Assembly (NCBI RefSeq): GCF_005886805.2
Contig: NZ_CP045429.1
Location: 1,272,501 to 1,336,500 of the forward strand
DNA from: Pseudoalteromonas rubra
GTDB taxonomy: Bacteria; Pseudomonadota; Gammaproteobacteria; Enterobacterales; Alteromonadaceae
DNA length: 64,000 nucleotides
Direction of reading: 5' to 3'
Position 1 is the first letter of the stretch; every line of letters begins with the position of its first letter. The position numbers and the translations under genes are program-made. Below the pieces are notes generated by a model, which was not told where the DNA came from, did not search any database, and was given only the letters and a program-made list of their open reading frames with translations. Shown here piece by piece: positions 36,561 through 45,423 of this stretch.

Positions 36561-37064
36561 TTGAATGAGCGGGGCAGGGAGCTGGACAGATCGGCCATCG
36601 TCGAAACTTACTGGCCACAGATCAATCGCGCAGCAAGGGGCTACGAAAACCGGCCTTCCCTGTGTGAAGAGCTTACGCAGGATATGGCCTTTGCGCTATG
36701 GCGCGCCCTTGGACATTTTGACGGCAAGTGTCAGTTAAATACCTACGTGTACCGGGTGATCCACAATGTTGCGGTCGACCACATTCGTAAGCACAGCAGA
36801 CAAAAAGAAGATGAACTGAGCGAAGCGCATACGCTCAGTACGGATTCACCTGAGTCAAACATACAAAAATACCAACAGCAACAGCAGCTGACCAGAGCTA
36901 TACATCGGCTGCCATTGAGTCTCAGGCAGGTGATGCTGCTCAAACTTGAAGGGGTTGATACGGCTCAAATCAGTGATGTGTTGGGGATCAGTGATGCCAA
37001 TGTCGGGATCCGACTGCATCGTGCTAAAGCACAACTCGCTGAACAATTGAAGGAGAATAGCTGA
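36561..37064 (+). CDS. ECF-type RNA polymerase sigma factor
   Basis: A 167-aa sigma-70-family factor starting with TTG (GGGGTAACTGAG upstream). Region 2 is LCEELTQDMAFALWRALGHF and YRVIHNVAVDHIRKHSR (core binding and -10 recognition); region 4 is RLPLSLRQVMLLKLEGVDTA and ISDVLGISDANVGIRLHRAK, the -35 helix-turn-helix. Its TGA overlaps the ATG of the next gene by one base, so the two are translated together. Usually held by an anti-sigma factor; the next gene is the likely candidate. Confidence 0.92.
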   Translation: MNERGRELDRSAIVETYWPQINRAARGYENRPSLCEELTQDMAFALWRALGHFDGKCQLNTYVYRVIHNVAVDHIRKHSRQKEDELSEAHTLSTDSPESNIQKYQQQQQLTRAIHRLPLSLRQVMLLKLEGVDTAQISDVLGISDANVGIRLHRAKAQLAEQLKENS

Positions 37065-37609
37065 TGGATAATCATGACTTTTCGGATTTAGCACAGTTGT
37101 GGCAGTCGACGCCAACGTCATCACTGGCACTGGAAAGGTGTATTCAGCGTCACAAAAAGCAGCGTTTCAGGCTTTGGTTTAGTATTGTCATTGAGACACT
37201 GATATTGCTGTTGGTGAGCGTCTGGTTTGTGCGTGCAATACTTGAATCCGTCCCTCTGGTGACGCAACTGTGGCTGGGCTTTGGCTGCTTCTGGGGTGGG
37301 AGTATGTACATTATGGTTAATAAAAGCCGTGCGGCCAGTTTAGGTATAATAAAAACTCAACAGCTATCAGCGGGACTCAAAGTGCATCAACAGCTGCTCA
37401 GGGAGGAGATTTTTCGTTGGGATCTCAGCATAAAGGCCACGCTACTGTTTGTTCTGGTTCTACTACTATATGCCCTGACTCCGTATCTTGTAGGAAGCGT
37501 GGAGATGGTTAAGGGGGTGATTGGACTGACAGCATTGCTTATGGGGATAGGCGTGTTTACGTTTAAAAAACGCCAAGCGGAACAGGTACTAAAAACACTG
37601 AGTGAGTAA
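37064..37609 (+). CDS. Membrane protein, probable anti-sigma factor
   Basis: A 181-aa inner-membrane protein with a cytoplasmic N-terminus (about residues 1-38, QLWQSTPTSS and a Lys/Arg-rich helix) and four membrane helices (about 40-62, 65-83, 120-142, 147-167). It follows the sigma gene with a one-base overlap, the usual position of an anti-sigma factor. No zinc-finger (HCC) motif is seen. No other clues to the signal. Confidence 0.75.
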   Translation: MDNHDFSDLAQLWQSTPTSSLALERCIQRHKKQRFRLWFSIVIETLILLLVSVWFVRAILESVPLVTQLWLGFGCFWGGSMYIMVNKSRAASLGIIKTQQLSAGLKVHQQLLREEIFRWDLSIKATLLFVLVLLLYALTPYLVGSVEMVKGVIGLTALLMGIGVFTFKKRQAEQVLKTLSE

Positions 37610-39076
37610 TCACTCAGTGCCACGCACCTGAAACACAAATTCGCTACCTTCACCAAGTTGGCTGTTGACCTTAATCTCCGACTTCAAAAGCCGTAATAAC
37701 CTGGCTGTGATCGCCAGTCCCAAACCTGCATGGGTTTTTTTACAGCCTTTGCTGTTGCTAGCCTGGTAGCGTGCTTCAAAGATATAGGGCAGCTCTTTGG
37801 GGCTGATCCCCACGCCGGTATCCTGAATAGCGATGTCATAGCCACCGTCTTTGGCGGTCACCACAATGGATATGGTACCACCAGCCGGCGTATGGCGCAG
37901 CGCGTTTTCAATCAGGTTACTCATTATCCTTTCCAGTTTGGCGATGTCTGAGTAGACCACAAAGTCACACTCGGTTGGGGTGACGCACAACGTGATGTCC
38001 GCCTGTTGTGCCTTGAGGGCAAATTTGGCCAGCACATCATATATCAGTTCACCCATGTTAAATACTTCAAAGTGCACCTGAGTGTGGCCGGATTCTAGGT
38101 GTGCCAGTTCAAATATTTGATCAATCAGGTTTTTAAGCTGCGTACAGTTCTTTAATGCAATACTCATATAGCGTTGCATTTCACCTGATGAGGCAGCACC
38201 TCGCTCCACCAGCTCCAGGTACCCCTGCAAAGAGGCCAGCGGTGTGCGCAGGTCGTGTGACAGGTGGGCAAGCAACTGGCGGCGTTGTTCATCCACTGCG
38301 GTCAGTTGCGACATCTGTTGATTGATGGTTTGCAGCATGGTGTTAATGCCATTGCCGAGCTGGTGGATTTCGTTATCCTGCTGCTGCCAACTGAGCAGGG
38401 GGGCTTGTTTGATATCAAATTTATGGTGTTCAACGGTATGAATATATTGATTCAGCCGTTTCAGTGGTTTGGTCATAAAACGGAACAGCAGTAGCAGCGT
38501 GAGAAACAATAGCAGCAGAAAAACCCCTAACCACACAGCCTGTTTCACCAGCTGATCTGAACTATTGAGTTGCGCCACAATCGAATCATAAATTGACGAG
38601 CCTATAATGACATACAGATACCCCTGCAATTTCTGCTCGTTGTACACAGGTGCTACAGAAAAGATTTTACTGCCGTCAAGCGAACGGGGGTCATCCCCAT
38701 AAACCGGGAGCTTAGCAGGTGATTTGATCAGCTGCACTAGCGGGCCCAGGTCAATTGACTCACGTTTTACCTCACCAGGTTTTGCCGAGTAGGTCAGCAA
38801 CTTTCCGCTGGGGTCGACAAAGTAAAATTCAAACGCCGGGCCCAGTACCATTAAGGTATGAAACAGGTTTTCCAGTGCTTTATAGTCGTATACACCCTGT
38901 TGCAACAAGGGGTTATCCTGCGCCAGATGCTCAGCCAGTCCAATGTGCAGCTGTTGTTCTGCCTGCGCACGGGAAACGGAGGACAGGTTCTGTGTCCACC
39001 ATACAAAGACTGACACGATCAGCATAAAGACGGCCGTAATAGTCAACGCCAGACGGTGATAAAGTGAAAGGGTCAT
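37610..39076 (-). CDS. Sensor histidine kinase
   Basis: A 488-aa membrane sensor kinase. TM1 is about residues 12-30 and TM2 about 181-200, with a periplasmic sensor of 150 residues between them and HAMP after TM2 (MTKPLKRLNQYI). The phospho-acceptor His274 is in the H-box SHDLRTPLASLQG. The N-box is SNLIENALRHTPAGG, the G1 box DTGVGI, the F region ELPYIFEARYQAS and G2 GLGLAIT. ATGA overlap with the response regulator gene (its start at 39076 precedes the stop of the regulator at 39073). It probably senses a cell-envelope signal and controls the spondin genes. Confidence 0.95.
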   Translation of the reverse strand: MTLSLYHRLALTITAVFMLIVSVFVWWTQNLSSVSRAQAEQQLHIGLAEHLAQDNPLLQQGVYDYKALENLFHTLMVLGPAFEFYFVDPSGKLLTYSAKPGEVKRESIDLGPLVQLIKSPAKLPVYGDDPRSLDGSKIFSVAPVYNEQKLQGYLYVIIGSSIYDSIVAQLNSSDQLVKQAVWLGVFLLLLFLTLLLLFRFMTKPLKRLNQYIHTVEHHKFDIKQAPLLSWQQQDNEIHQLGNGINTMLQTINQQMSQLTAVDEQRRQLLAHLSHDLRTPLASLQGYLELVERGAASSGEMQRYMSIALKNCTQLKNLIDQIFELAHLESGHTQVHFEVFNMGELIYDVLAKFALKAQQADITLCVTPTECDFVVYSDIAKLERIMSNLIENALRHTPAGGTISIVVTAKDGGYDIAIQDTGVGISPKELPYIFEARYQASNSKGCKKTHAGLGLAITARLLRLLKSEIKVNSQLGEGSEFVFQVRGTE

Positions 39077-39801
39077 TGCATTTCCTGCTGTAGCGGTTTG
39101 GCATTGAGTTTATAGCCGACACCCCACACCGTTTCTATGATGGCGTGCTCAGTGATTTGCTCAAATTTGTTGCGAATACGATTGATATGAGAATTGACGG
39201 TGTGCTCATATCCCAGATGATCATAGCCCCAGACTGATTCAAGTAGTTGGGCCCGGGAAAACACCTGGTTGGGATGCCGGGCAAAAAACAGCACTAAATC
39301 AAATTCAGTCGCGGTGAGGTCGACAGGCATTTGCTTGAGGGTTAGCTCATGATAATGGGGATCAATATGCAGCTGGCCAATGACCACCGGGTTGGTTGTG
39401 CTTGAGCTAGGTTGTTGCTGTGGTTCTTGCAGCAGCTTGATGTGCCTGAGCTGGGCCTTGACTCGGGCCTGAAACTCCCGGTAGCTAAATGGCTTGCAAA
39501 TGTAGTCATCTGCGCCCATTTCAAGACCAATGATCCGGTCCATTTCACTGCTTTTGGAGGTCATCATGATCACGCTAATTTTAGGGTAGCGAGTTTTGAT
39601 TTCCCGGCACAGTGTCAGACCGTCCACTTCAGGTAGCATGATATCGAGTATCACGATGGCATAATGTTGATTGGTCAGTTGTGGCATAACCAGATCTCCA
39701 CTGGCAAGGTGATCAACGCCGAGATCTAGCTCGTTCAGGTGAACGCGTAATAGATCGGCAATATCAGCATCGTCTTCAACGATAAGCACTTTTTGCTGCA
39801 T
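39073..39801 (-). CDS. OmpR-family response regulator
   Basis: A 242-aa two-component regulator starting at ATG 39801 (GGAG seven bases upstream). The receiver has acidic pocket ED (about 9-11), phospho-acceptor Asp53 (ILDIMLPEVDG), Thr81 and Lys103. The winged-helix DNA-binding domain starts about residue 140 and has LTATEFDLVLFFARHPNQVFSR and the recognition helix YEHTVNSHINRIRNK. It is directly followed by the kinase and preceded by spondin genes on the same strand, so it probably regulates its own operon. Confidence 0.95.
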   Translation of the reverse strand: MQQKVLIVEDDADIADLLRVHLNELDLGVDHLASGDLVMPQLTNQHYAIVILDIMLPEVDGLTLCREIKTRYPKISVIMMTSKSSEMDRIIGLEMGADDYICKPFSYREFQARVKAQLRHIKLLQEPQQQPSSSTTNPVVIGQLHIDPHYHELTLKQMPVDLTATEFDLVLFFARHPNQVFSRAQLLESVWGYDHLGYEHTVNSHINRIRNKFEQITEHAIIETVWGVGYKLNAKPLQQEMQ

Positions 39802-39840
39802 AGCAGGTCTCCACACCGGTGTTTGCTACCGGTTGTCAGT

Positions 39841-39867
39841 GCTCCGTGACCGCAACGGTCACGGAGC
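39841..39867 (-). promoter_or_regulatory. Perfect intergenic hairpin in the spondin-regulator operon
   Basis: A 12-bp perfect stem (gctccgtgaccg/cggtcacggagc) with a 3-nt loop sits between the second spondin gene and the regulator gene. There is no long U-tract after it on the minus strand, so it is more likely an attenuator, RNA-stability or processing hairpin that separates abundant spondin mRNA from the kinase genes. Confidence 0.6.
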
Positions 39868-39877
39868 GGCTGGGAGA

Positions 39878-40684
39878 CTACTTGGTTCTGGTAATGGTAA
39901 CCGTCATTAGCGGGTTGTCGAATTTATGGCTGCTTGTTAACACCGACGTTGTCAGCCCGTCATCCATACCAACCACACCTGGGTGCATGGCCACCTTGTT
40001 TAACGCTTCTCTTTCGGCACTAAACCCTGTACCACCATCGGCTGGGCCAGGTATGGTGCCCTGGGCTTCCGTATTGGCCTCTGTGCCCGCGTCATAGGCA
40101 TGTGTCGTGTATGTCATCACTTGACCTACAGTCATTGCAGACACATCCAAAGCATTAAGACCGGTAAAGCCATCATTTGTATTCACCATCATGGAAATCA
40201 AAGACAACTTTTGTCCATCCAGGGAATCATGGGTCAGCGTCAACTCGGTTTTTTGCCCAGGTGGTAGGGGCGCGGTTGCAGAGGTCTGGCTTTGCACGAC
40301 GTCGAGTGCCAGCAGGCCGCTGCTATCCCCGCCTTCTGCTAATACTTCCAGTGCATCGATTGCCGGTTCGCCCAGTTGCCAGAATTGTCCTTCCTGATGC
40401 AGCGCAACGGCAATGGGAGAAAGCGGCTGAGCGTAAGTCAGGTTAGTTGCAGTGATCATTAACTCCACTGTGGTTGGCGTGGGGTCTGTTGGATCTGTCG
40501 GATCAGTTGGGTCAGTCGGGTCCGTTGGATCTGGGTCAGCAGGATCGGGATCTGCGGGAGCCGGGTCATCGACCATGTTCATATCATCATCGGGCATAGT
40601 AACGGGCATGTTATCGTCGTTATCGCTGCCACAGGCAGCCAGTACTAAGCAGGCCGCAGGCAGGGTGAGTCTAAATAATTTCAT
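39878..40684 (-). CDS. Spondin-domain lipoprotein with Asp-Pro repeats
   Basis: A 268-aa lipoprotein (lipobox LAAC, Cys18). After it comes a low-complexity stretch of Asp/Pro/Thr repeats (9-base repeats of PTD at about 49-68), a linker that holds the domain off the membrane. The rest is a spondin_N-type domain: ITATNLTYAQPLSPIAVALH and SMMVNTNDGFTGLNAL, then AYDAGTEANTE. Related to the neighbouring 40695 protein. Extracellular matrix-like or adhesive role is possible but not shown. Confidence 0.85.
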   Translation of the reverse strand: MKLFRLTLPAACLVLAACGSDNDDNMPVTMPDDDMNMVDDPAPADPDPADPDPTDPTDPTDPTDPTDPTPTTVELMITATNLTYAQPLSPIAVALHQEGQFWQLGEPAIDALEVLAEGGDSSGLLALDVVQSQTSATAPLPPGQKTELTLTHDSLDGQKLSLISMMVNTNDGFTGLNALDVSAMTVGQVMTYTTHAYDAGTEANTEAQGTIPGPADGGTGFSAEREALNKVAMHPGVVGMDDGLTTSVLTSSHKFDNPLMTVTITRTK

Positions 40685-40694
40685 GGCGGGCCCC

Positions 40695-41396
40695 TTACTT
40701 AACGGTTACGGTAACTTTGGCAACGGGGTTCAACCAGCGGTGTACTGTGTTATGTAGGTCACTTTTTCCACCGGTTGCGTCATCATCGCCCAGATTGCCG
40801 CGGTGAATATGTACAAACGCATTTTCTTCCATATCCGTAACACCACTGCCCTGAGTACCTGGGTCAACGCCCGGAGAGGCGGGAATACCTGGCGTGCCTG
40901 GTGCACCTGAGCCATCTACAATTAGTTCATTATTTGCTTCGGTACCTGCATCATAGGCATTCAGATAGATATGATAAGTACCAGGTGTAGTGGGGATCGG
41001 CCAACTGTTCAGGCCAACAAATCCATCATTGGTTGGCAGCATCATCGCGACAATTGACAAGCGGTCATTGCCTTCATCGGTTTCCAGGCTGGTCATGGTT
41101 GAAGTGACCGGTGCGAGTAGTCCTGCGGCTGGATTTTCCATTGTGTTGGCGTTGATGCCTGTCAATATTTCGCTTAAACCGGCCAGTGATCCACCTTCTG
41201 CCATGGCTGTGAGTGCTTCAGATGCGGCTTCGCCAGCATTGAACAACATGGCATCGCTGGTGTGTGCGCTCACTAATAACGGGGTGAAATAGATCCCCTG
41301 TGTCAGGTTGGTGATCTTCACGTCGAGTGATGCAGCGTTGGCTGTACCGGATGCTAATAAAATACCTGTGATGAGGGGGATGATGCGTGTTTTCAT
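40695..41396 (-). CDS. Spondin-domain secreted protein
   Basis: A 233-aa exported protein with a signal peptide (residues 1-21, ending SGTANA) and a spondin_N domain: IVAMMLPTNDGFVGLNSWPI and AYDAGTEANNEL match its paralogue downstream. A Gly/Pro-rich loop (about 167-188) sits in the middle. First gene of the likely operon spondin-spondin-regulator-kinase (41396 down to 37610). The two paralogues probably act together outside the cell. Confidence 0.85.
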   Translation of the reverse strand: MKTRIIPLITGILLASGTANAASLDVKITNLTQGIYFTPLLVSAHTSDAMLFNAGEAASEALTAMAEGGSLAGLSEILTGINANTMENPAAGLLAPVTSTMTSLETDEGNDRLSIVAMMLPTNDGFVGLNSWPIPTTPGTYHIYLNAYDAGTEANNELIVDGSGAPGTPGIPASPGVDPGTQGSGVTDMEENAFVHIHRGNLGDDDATGGKSDLHNTVHRWLNPVAKVTVTVK

Positions 41397-42003
41397 AATT
41401 TACTCTTGTTGTTTGGATTTGACCCTAACAAGCATGCAGGTAAATTATTGAGAATCACTCCCGCAATTATCACAAAACCATCACAATACGGTGACGTTTT
41501 TGTCTGAGAGCATAATCCTTATTGCTAAAGTGCAACACCCATGAATCCGCCATTTGTAGCCAAATCTCCATTTATTATTAATAATCATTAAGTTAAGTGT
41601 GGTGGAGCAGAGCGAATCCAATGCAGTAATACTGCCATATAAAAGTGTCAGCTAACGTGGGTAGGAATGTATAAAGCGATATGTTCTGATAAGCCCGCCT
41701 GATGAGTTCAATTTAGCGAGTCTGGTGCATTCCTGTTTGATTAGTGTTGCCATGTGACCGGTAGTCGTAAGTTTTACTGCACTGCCCGCAGTTTTGATGT
41801 CATTTTTGCAGGTAAGCGTACATTTTCATTTGATAGAGCTTTCATTGGTTGTTTGTGTAGTCTCAGGAACTTAGATATCCCCGTTTTTTGTTTCAAAAGC
41901 AACGTAAAAATAAGTCCAGAGTGAAATAAAAGTAAAATATTAACCCGGGTCGCTCATGTTATGCTCAACTGTCATTACCGAAACGAACTACAAGGAAACA
42001 GTT
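41397..42003. other. Promoter region between the spondin operon and RiPP-like gene B
   Basis: 607 bases between divergent genes; AT-rich; must hold the spondin promoter and that of the 42004 gene. I see no gene or repeat. Confidence 0.45.
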
Positions 42004-42195
42004 ATGAAGCTTAACCTCAACAAAAAACAGTTGAAGCGTTTAACTTTTGAACAAAAAAAACTGGAAGGTCAGACACCTAAGGTTGCTGGTGGAGCTGGGT
42101 CTTACTATGCCTGCTGGTCAGATCAACCATACTACTGTATGACCTGGGATGCAGACTGTATTACCGAGCGTCGTTGTAACACCTGGCCAAATTAA
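42004..42195 (+). CDS. Cys-rich double-glycine leader peptide, RiPP precursor-like (B)
   Basis: A 63-aa peptide; ATG at 42004 has AAGGAAA upstream. The leader (MKLNLNKKQLKRLTFEQKKL) ends in TPKVAGGA, matching peptide A at 30408 in both the basic start and the TPxVAGG site. The core has four cysteines (37, 45, 52, 58) and several Trp/Tyr. Separated from A by 11.4 kb and by unrelated genes, so the two are dispersed paralogues rather than a cluster. No modification or export genes are visible around it. It is followed straight away by a 160-bp MITE-like element, so its mRNA may run into that. Confidence 0.68.
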   Translation: MKLNLNKKQLKRLTFEQKKLEGQTPKVAGGAGSYYACWSDQPYYCMTWDADCITERRCNTWPN

Positions 42196-42355
42196 TACCA
42201 ATTGCACTTAATACCTGTTCTTTTTGAAGGAGCAAATATGACGCTAACGGCGTTAAAAATTTTTCATTTAGAACAACTAAATAGCAAAATTTTTGCCTGG
42301 TTATCGACCCTATTTTCTCGCCTCAAAATAGAACACTTAATTAAGCAAATTGGTA
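42196..42355. mobile_element. 160-bp MITE-like element, copy 1
   Basis: Termini taccaatt (42196-42203) and aattggta (42348-42355) are exact inverses. The interior shares long patches with copy 2 at 42984 (for example ggcgttaaaa, cctggtta, ttttctcgcct). Same length in both copies. A 45-codon frame with a GAAGGAG ribosome site starts at 42239 inside the element and ends at 42376 beyond it; its existence in copy 2 is lost. Confidence 0.75.
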
Positions 42356-42560
42356 TAAGACGGGCAGAGGTTTAAACGAAACACTGCAGAAAAGGGCTGT
42401 TAGTCACCCTTTTCTGTCTTTAGCCTGGCTGGGGCGGTGGAAATAAATACTAGTCTGCACACTTTAATTCGTATCCGAATAGTAAAGTGTTATCAGTAGG
42501 GAGCCCATTACTTCTGGCTGCGACAAGCGAGTCAGATAGAAAACTCAGCTAATGCAGTGC

Positions 42561-42923
42561 TTAGTCGTGTAGCAGTAGCTGTTCCAGATCGCGGTGAAGT
42601 ACGTCATCATCCCCCAGGTTGAGTTCAATCAGACGCTTGAGATGCGTGACGCTGTCGAGGTCGATCTGATTACAGTGTACACCGAGGTGACATTCCTCAA
42701 TATGACGGACCTGTACTTCCATGGCTATCTGTATGTCACTTTGCGGCAGGGCAAAGCGCAGGCTGGCCGGCTCATCTCTAAGGGGCACATACCCAACAGG
42801 TAAAGTCACTAAAGCGCCATTGAGTGACAGGTCGATGACTTCGCACTTGTAATCGCCGCTGGCCGTCATCAACACCGCCGGGTTAGAAAACAGTACGCGT
42901 GAAAATCGTCTACGTTCTTTCAT
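42561..42923 (-). CDS. PilZ domain protein
   Basis: A 120-aa single PilZ domain. RRFSR near the N-terminus and DLSLNGA at about residue 31 are the cyclic-di-GMP binding motifs (RxxxR and D/NxSxxG). A second strand patch is VQVRHIEECHLGVHC. It should bind c-di-GMP and act on motility, pili or exopolysaccharide. It lies between two copies of a 160-bp MITE-like element. Confidence 0.9.
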   Translation of the reverse strand: MKERRRFSRVLFSNPAVLMTASGDYKCEVIDLSLNGALVTLPVGYVPLRDEPASLRFALPQSDIQIAMEVQVRHIEECHLGVHCNQIDLDSVTHLKRLIELNLGDDDVLHRDLEQLLLHD

Positions 42924-42983
42924 CAGTATTCTCTTAGCTTGTTTATCTATAGCTTAGCTAGTTTTTGCCCCAGTCTCCACTAA

Positions 42984-43143
42984 TACCAATGCCACTTACA
43001 ACTTGTTCGATTTGCAGGCGAAAATTTGGCACTAGCGGCGTTAAAAGTTTCTTATCTAGGTGCCTAAACCGCAAAATCTTTACCTGGTTAACGATACTCT
43101 TTTCTCGCCTTGAAATAGTACGCATTAGTTATGTAGATTGGTA
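42984..43143. mobile_element. 160-bp MITE-like element, copy 2
   Basis: Begins taccaat and ends attggta; exactly the same length as copy 1 and about two-thirds identical by eye. It lies on the other side of the PilZ gene and just before the ettA terminator. Confidence 0.7.
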
Positions 43144-43165
43144 CAAACTCTCGTTCTGAGTAGGT

Positions 43166-43191
43166 ATAAAAAAGCCCTGAAAGTCAGGGCT
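43166..43191 (-). terminator. Terminator of ettA
   Basis: Stem agccctga/tcagggct with a 3-nt loop and a T-run on the minus-strand side, 22 bases after the ettA stop. Confidence 0.9.
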
Positions 43192-43212
43192 CATATCTGG
43201 CATTATTGGCGA

Positions 43213-44877
43213 TTAACCAATTTTTTTGTACTTGATGCGCTTAGGCTCTGCGGCCTCGGCACCATAGGTCTTTTTCAGCCATTCTTCATATTCTGTGTAG
43301 TTGCCATCGAAGAAGTTCACCTGACCTTCGTCACGGTAATCCAGAATATGGGTTGCGATACGGTCAAGGAACCAGCGGTCGTGCGAGATACACATGACAC
43401 AGCCCGGGAATTCCAGAATCGCGTTTTCCAGTGCACGCAGGGTTTCCACGTCCAGGTCATTGGTAGGCTCATCCAGCAGGATCACGTTACCACCGGCCTT
43501 GAGCAGTTTGGCCAGGTGCAAACGGTTGCGCTCACCACCAGACAACTCTTTCACAAATTTCTGCTGGTCATTGCCTTTGAAGTTAAAGCGGCCAACATAC
43601 GCACGGCTGGGCACTTCAAAGTTACCAATTTTCAGGATGTCCTGGCCATCAGATACTTCCTGGAATACGGTGTTGTTGCCATCCATGTCGTCGCGGAACT
43701 GCTCAACGGTCGCCAGCTCTACGGTTTCGCCCAGTACAATGTCGCCGCTGTCCGGTTGGTGTTGACCACTGAGCATTCTGAACAGGGTTGATTTACCCGC
43801 ACCGTTGGCACCGATAATACCGACGATAGCACCTTTAGGCACTGAGAAGCTTAAGTTGTCAATGAGGACGCGATCACCAAAGCTCTTGGTCAGGTTATTG
43901 ACTTCAATTACCTGATCACCCAGGCGAGGCCCTGGTGGGATGAACAGTTCATTGGTCTCGTTACGTTTTTGGTAATCAGACTGCTGAAGTTCGCTGAACT
44001 GTGCCATACGAGCTTTAGATTTAGCCTGACGGCCTTTCGGGTTTGAACGTACCCACTCAAGTTCTTTCTCAATAGACTTCTGGCGTGCTTTTTCAGATTT
44101 TTCTTCCTGTTTCAGGCGGGCATCTTTTTGCTCCAGCCACGAAGAGTAATTACCTTCCCACGGAATACCATGGCCACGGTCTAGTTCCAGGATCCAGCCC
44201 GCCACATTATCAAGGAAGTAACGGTCGTGGGTAATGGCAACGACAGTGCCTTCGTAGTCATGTAAGAAACGCTCTAACCAGGCCACTGACTCAGCATCCA
44301 GGTGGTTGGTTGGTTCGTCCAGTAACAGCATGTCTGGTTTTTCAAGTAACAGGCGACAGATTGCAACCCGGCGACGTTCACCCCCTGACAGGTGCTCAAT
44401 TTTAGCATCCCACTCAGGTAAGCGTAGTGCATCTGCGGCACGTTCCAGCGCGTTGTCCAGATTGTGACCGTCGTGTGCCTGGATAATGGCTTCCAGCTCA
44501 CCTTGCTCTTTAGCAAGGGCGTCGAAGTCGGCGTCTTCCATTGCATACTCTGCGTATACTTCGTCGAGACGGCTCAATGCACGCTTTACTTCGCCCACTG
44601 CTTCTTCAATGGTTTCGCGCACCGTTTTGCTTTCATCCAGCACCGGCTCCTGAGGCAGGTAGCCAATTTTTGTGCCTGGCTGCGGACGTGCTTCCCCTTC
44701 AAACTCGGTATCTACCCCGGCCATGATACGTAGCAGGGTTGATTTACCTGCACCATTTAGACCAAGCACACCAATTTTGGCACCTGGAAAAAAGCACAGA
44801 GAAATATCTTTTAAGATTGTGCGTTTGGGTGGTACGACTTTGCTCACCCGCGACATTGTATAGATATATTGAGCCAT
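43213..44877 (-). CDS. ettA: Energy-dependent translational throttle protein EttA (ABC-F)
   Basis: A 554-aa ABC-F ATPase with two nucleotide-binding domains that binds the ribosomal E site and gates the first peptide bond according to ATP/ADP. Walker A motifs are GLNGAGKST (about residue 40) and GANGAGKST (about 360), signatures LSGGERRRVAI and LSGGERNRLHL, Walker B LLLDEPTNHLD and ILLDEPTNDLD. The long basic linker between them (EEKSEKARQKSIEKELEW, then RQAKSKARMAQF) includes the P-site tRNA interaction motif. Length and basic C-terminus (KRIKYKKIG) match EttA closely. Minus strand, single gene. Confidence 0.97.
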   Translation of the reverse strand: MAQYIYTMSRVSKVVPPKRTILKDISLCFFPGAKIGVLGLNGAGKSTLLRIMAGVDTEFEGEARPQPGTKIGYLPQEPVLDESKTVRETIEEAVGEVKRALSRLDEVYAEYAMEDADFDALAKEQGELEAIIQAHDGHNLDNALERAADALRLPEWDAKIEHLSGGERRRVAICRLLLEKPDMLLLDEPTNHLDAESVAWLERFLHDYEGTVVAITHDRYFLDNVAGWILELDRGHGIPWEGNYSSWLEQKDARLKQEEKSEKARQKSIEKELEWVRSNPKGRQAKSKARMAQFSELQQSDYQKRNETNELFIPPGPRLGDQVIEVNNLTKSFGDRVLIDNLSFSVPKGAIVGIIGANGAGKSTLFRMLSGQHQPDSGDIVLGETVELATVEQFRDDMDGNNTVFQEVSDGQDILKIGNFEVPSRAYVGRFNFKGNDQQKFVKELSGGERNRLHLAKLLKAGGNVILLDEPTNDLDVETLRALENAILEFPGCVMCISHDRWFLDRIATHILDYRDEGQVNFFDGNYTEYEEWLKKTYGAEAAEPKRIKYKKIG

Positions 44878-45423
44878 GAATTTTGCTTCTCTTTATTTAG
44901 ATGTGGTTATTTTAGTGAATGCCGTGCACGGGGGCAATGTTTGTCTGACACACTGGCCAATTTGTGAAGAAAATCCTTTCAAATTTTACAATTGTTAATC
45001 TGGTTTGCTTTTATCGCGAGTCGCTAGTTAGCTTTTACAAGATTCAGGGATAAATTTTAACTTTATAATTGTTAGGGCATTTTTGACCTGTTTCGGGCCA
45101 ATGAAAACGGTATTATAGCCCTAAGCTTGATAAAGCTACGACATGGAGTTGTAAACATGTGATGCAGTTTTGGCATCAGCGCACTTTTCCTTCATTCCCT
45201 GCGCCAGCACATTCAGAACAGCGGATGTTACATGGGGCTTGTGACCAGTAAGCCAGGTTCACATACGCACCAGTTTAATTCAATGACCAGAGAAATAAAC
45301 AGTGGCCACCATTGTCTACAACCGCTTATCTTCGCGGCCTGGCACATACGAGTGCTGCAATTTGTTAGCCATTTAAGGGACGCTGTTTTGTTTGATGAAT
45401 GACTTCACAGTATAAGGAAAACG
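44878..45423. other. Intergenic region before the tail locus
   Basis: A 546-base gap between ettA (leftward) and the HTH gene (rightward). It should hold the promoter of ettA and the control region of the tail locus. A short inverted pair (tgatgcagttttggcatca near 45161-45179) and an imperfect palindrome acagtggccaccattgt near 45299 are the only symmetric sequences I note. No LexA-type CTG-N10-CAG box is visible. Confidence 0.5.

Noticed and set aside
44878..45423. LexA-type operator before the tail locus
   Set aside because: No CTG-N10-CAG sequence was found in the gap; SOS control is therefore not supported.
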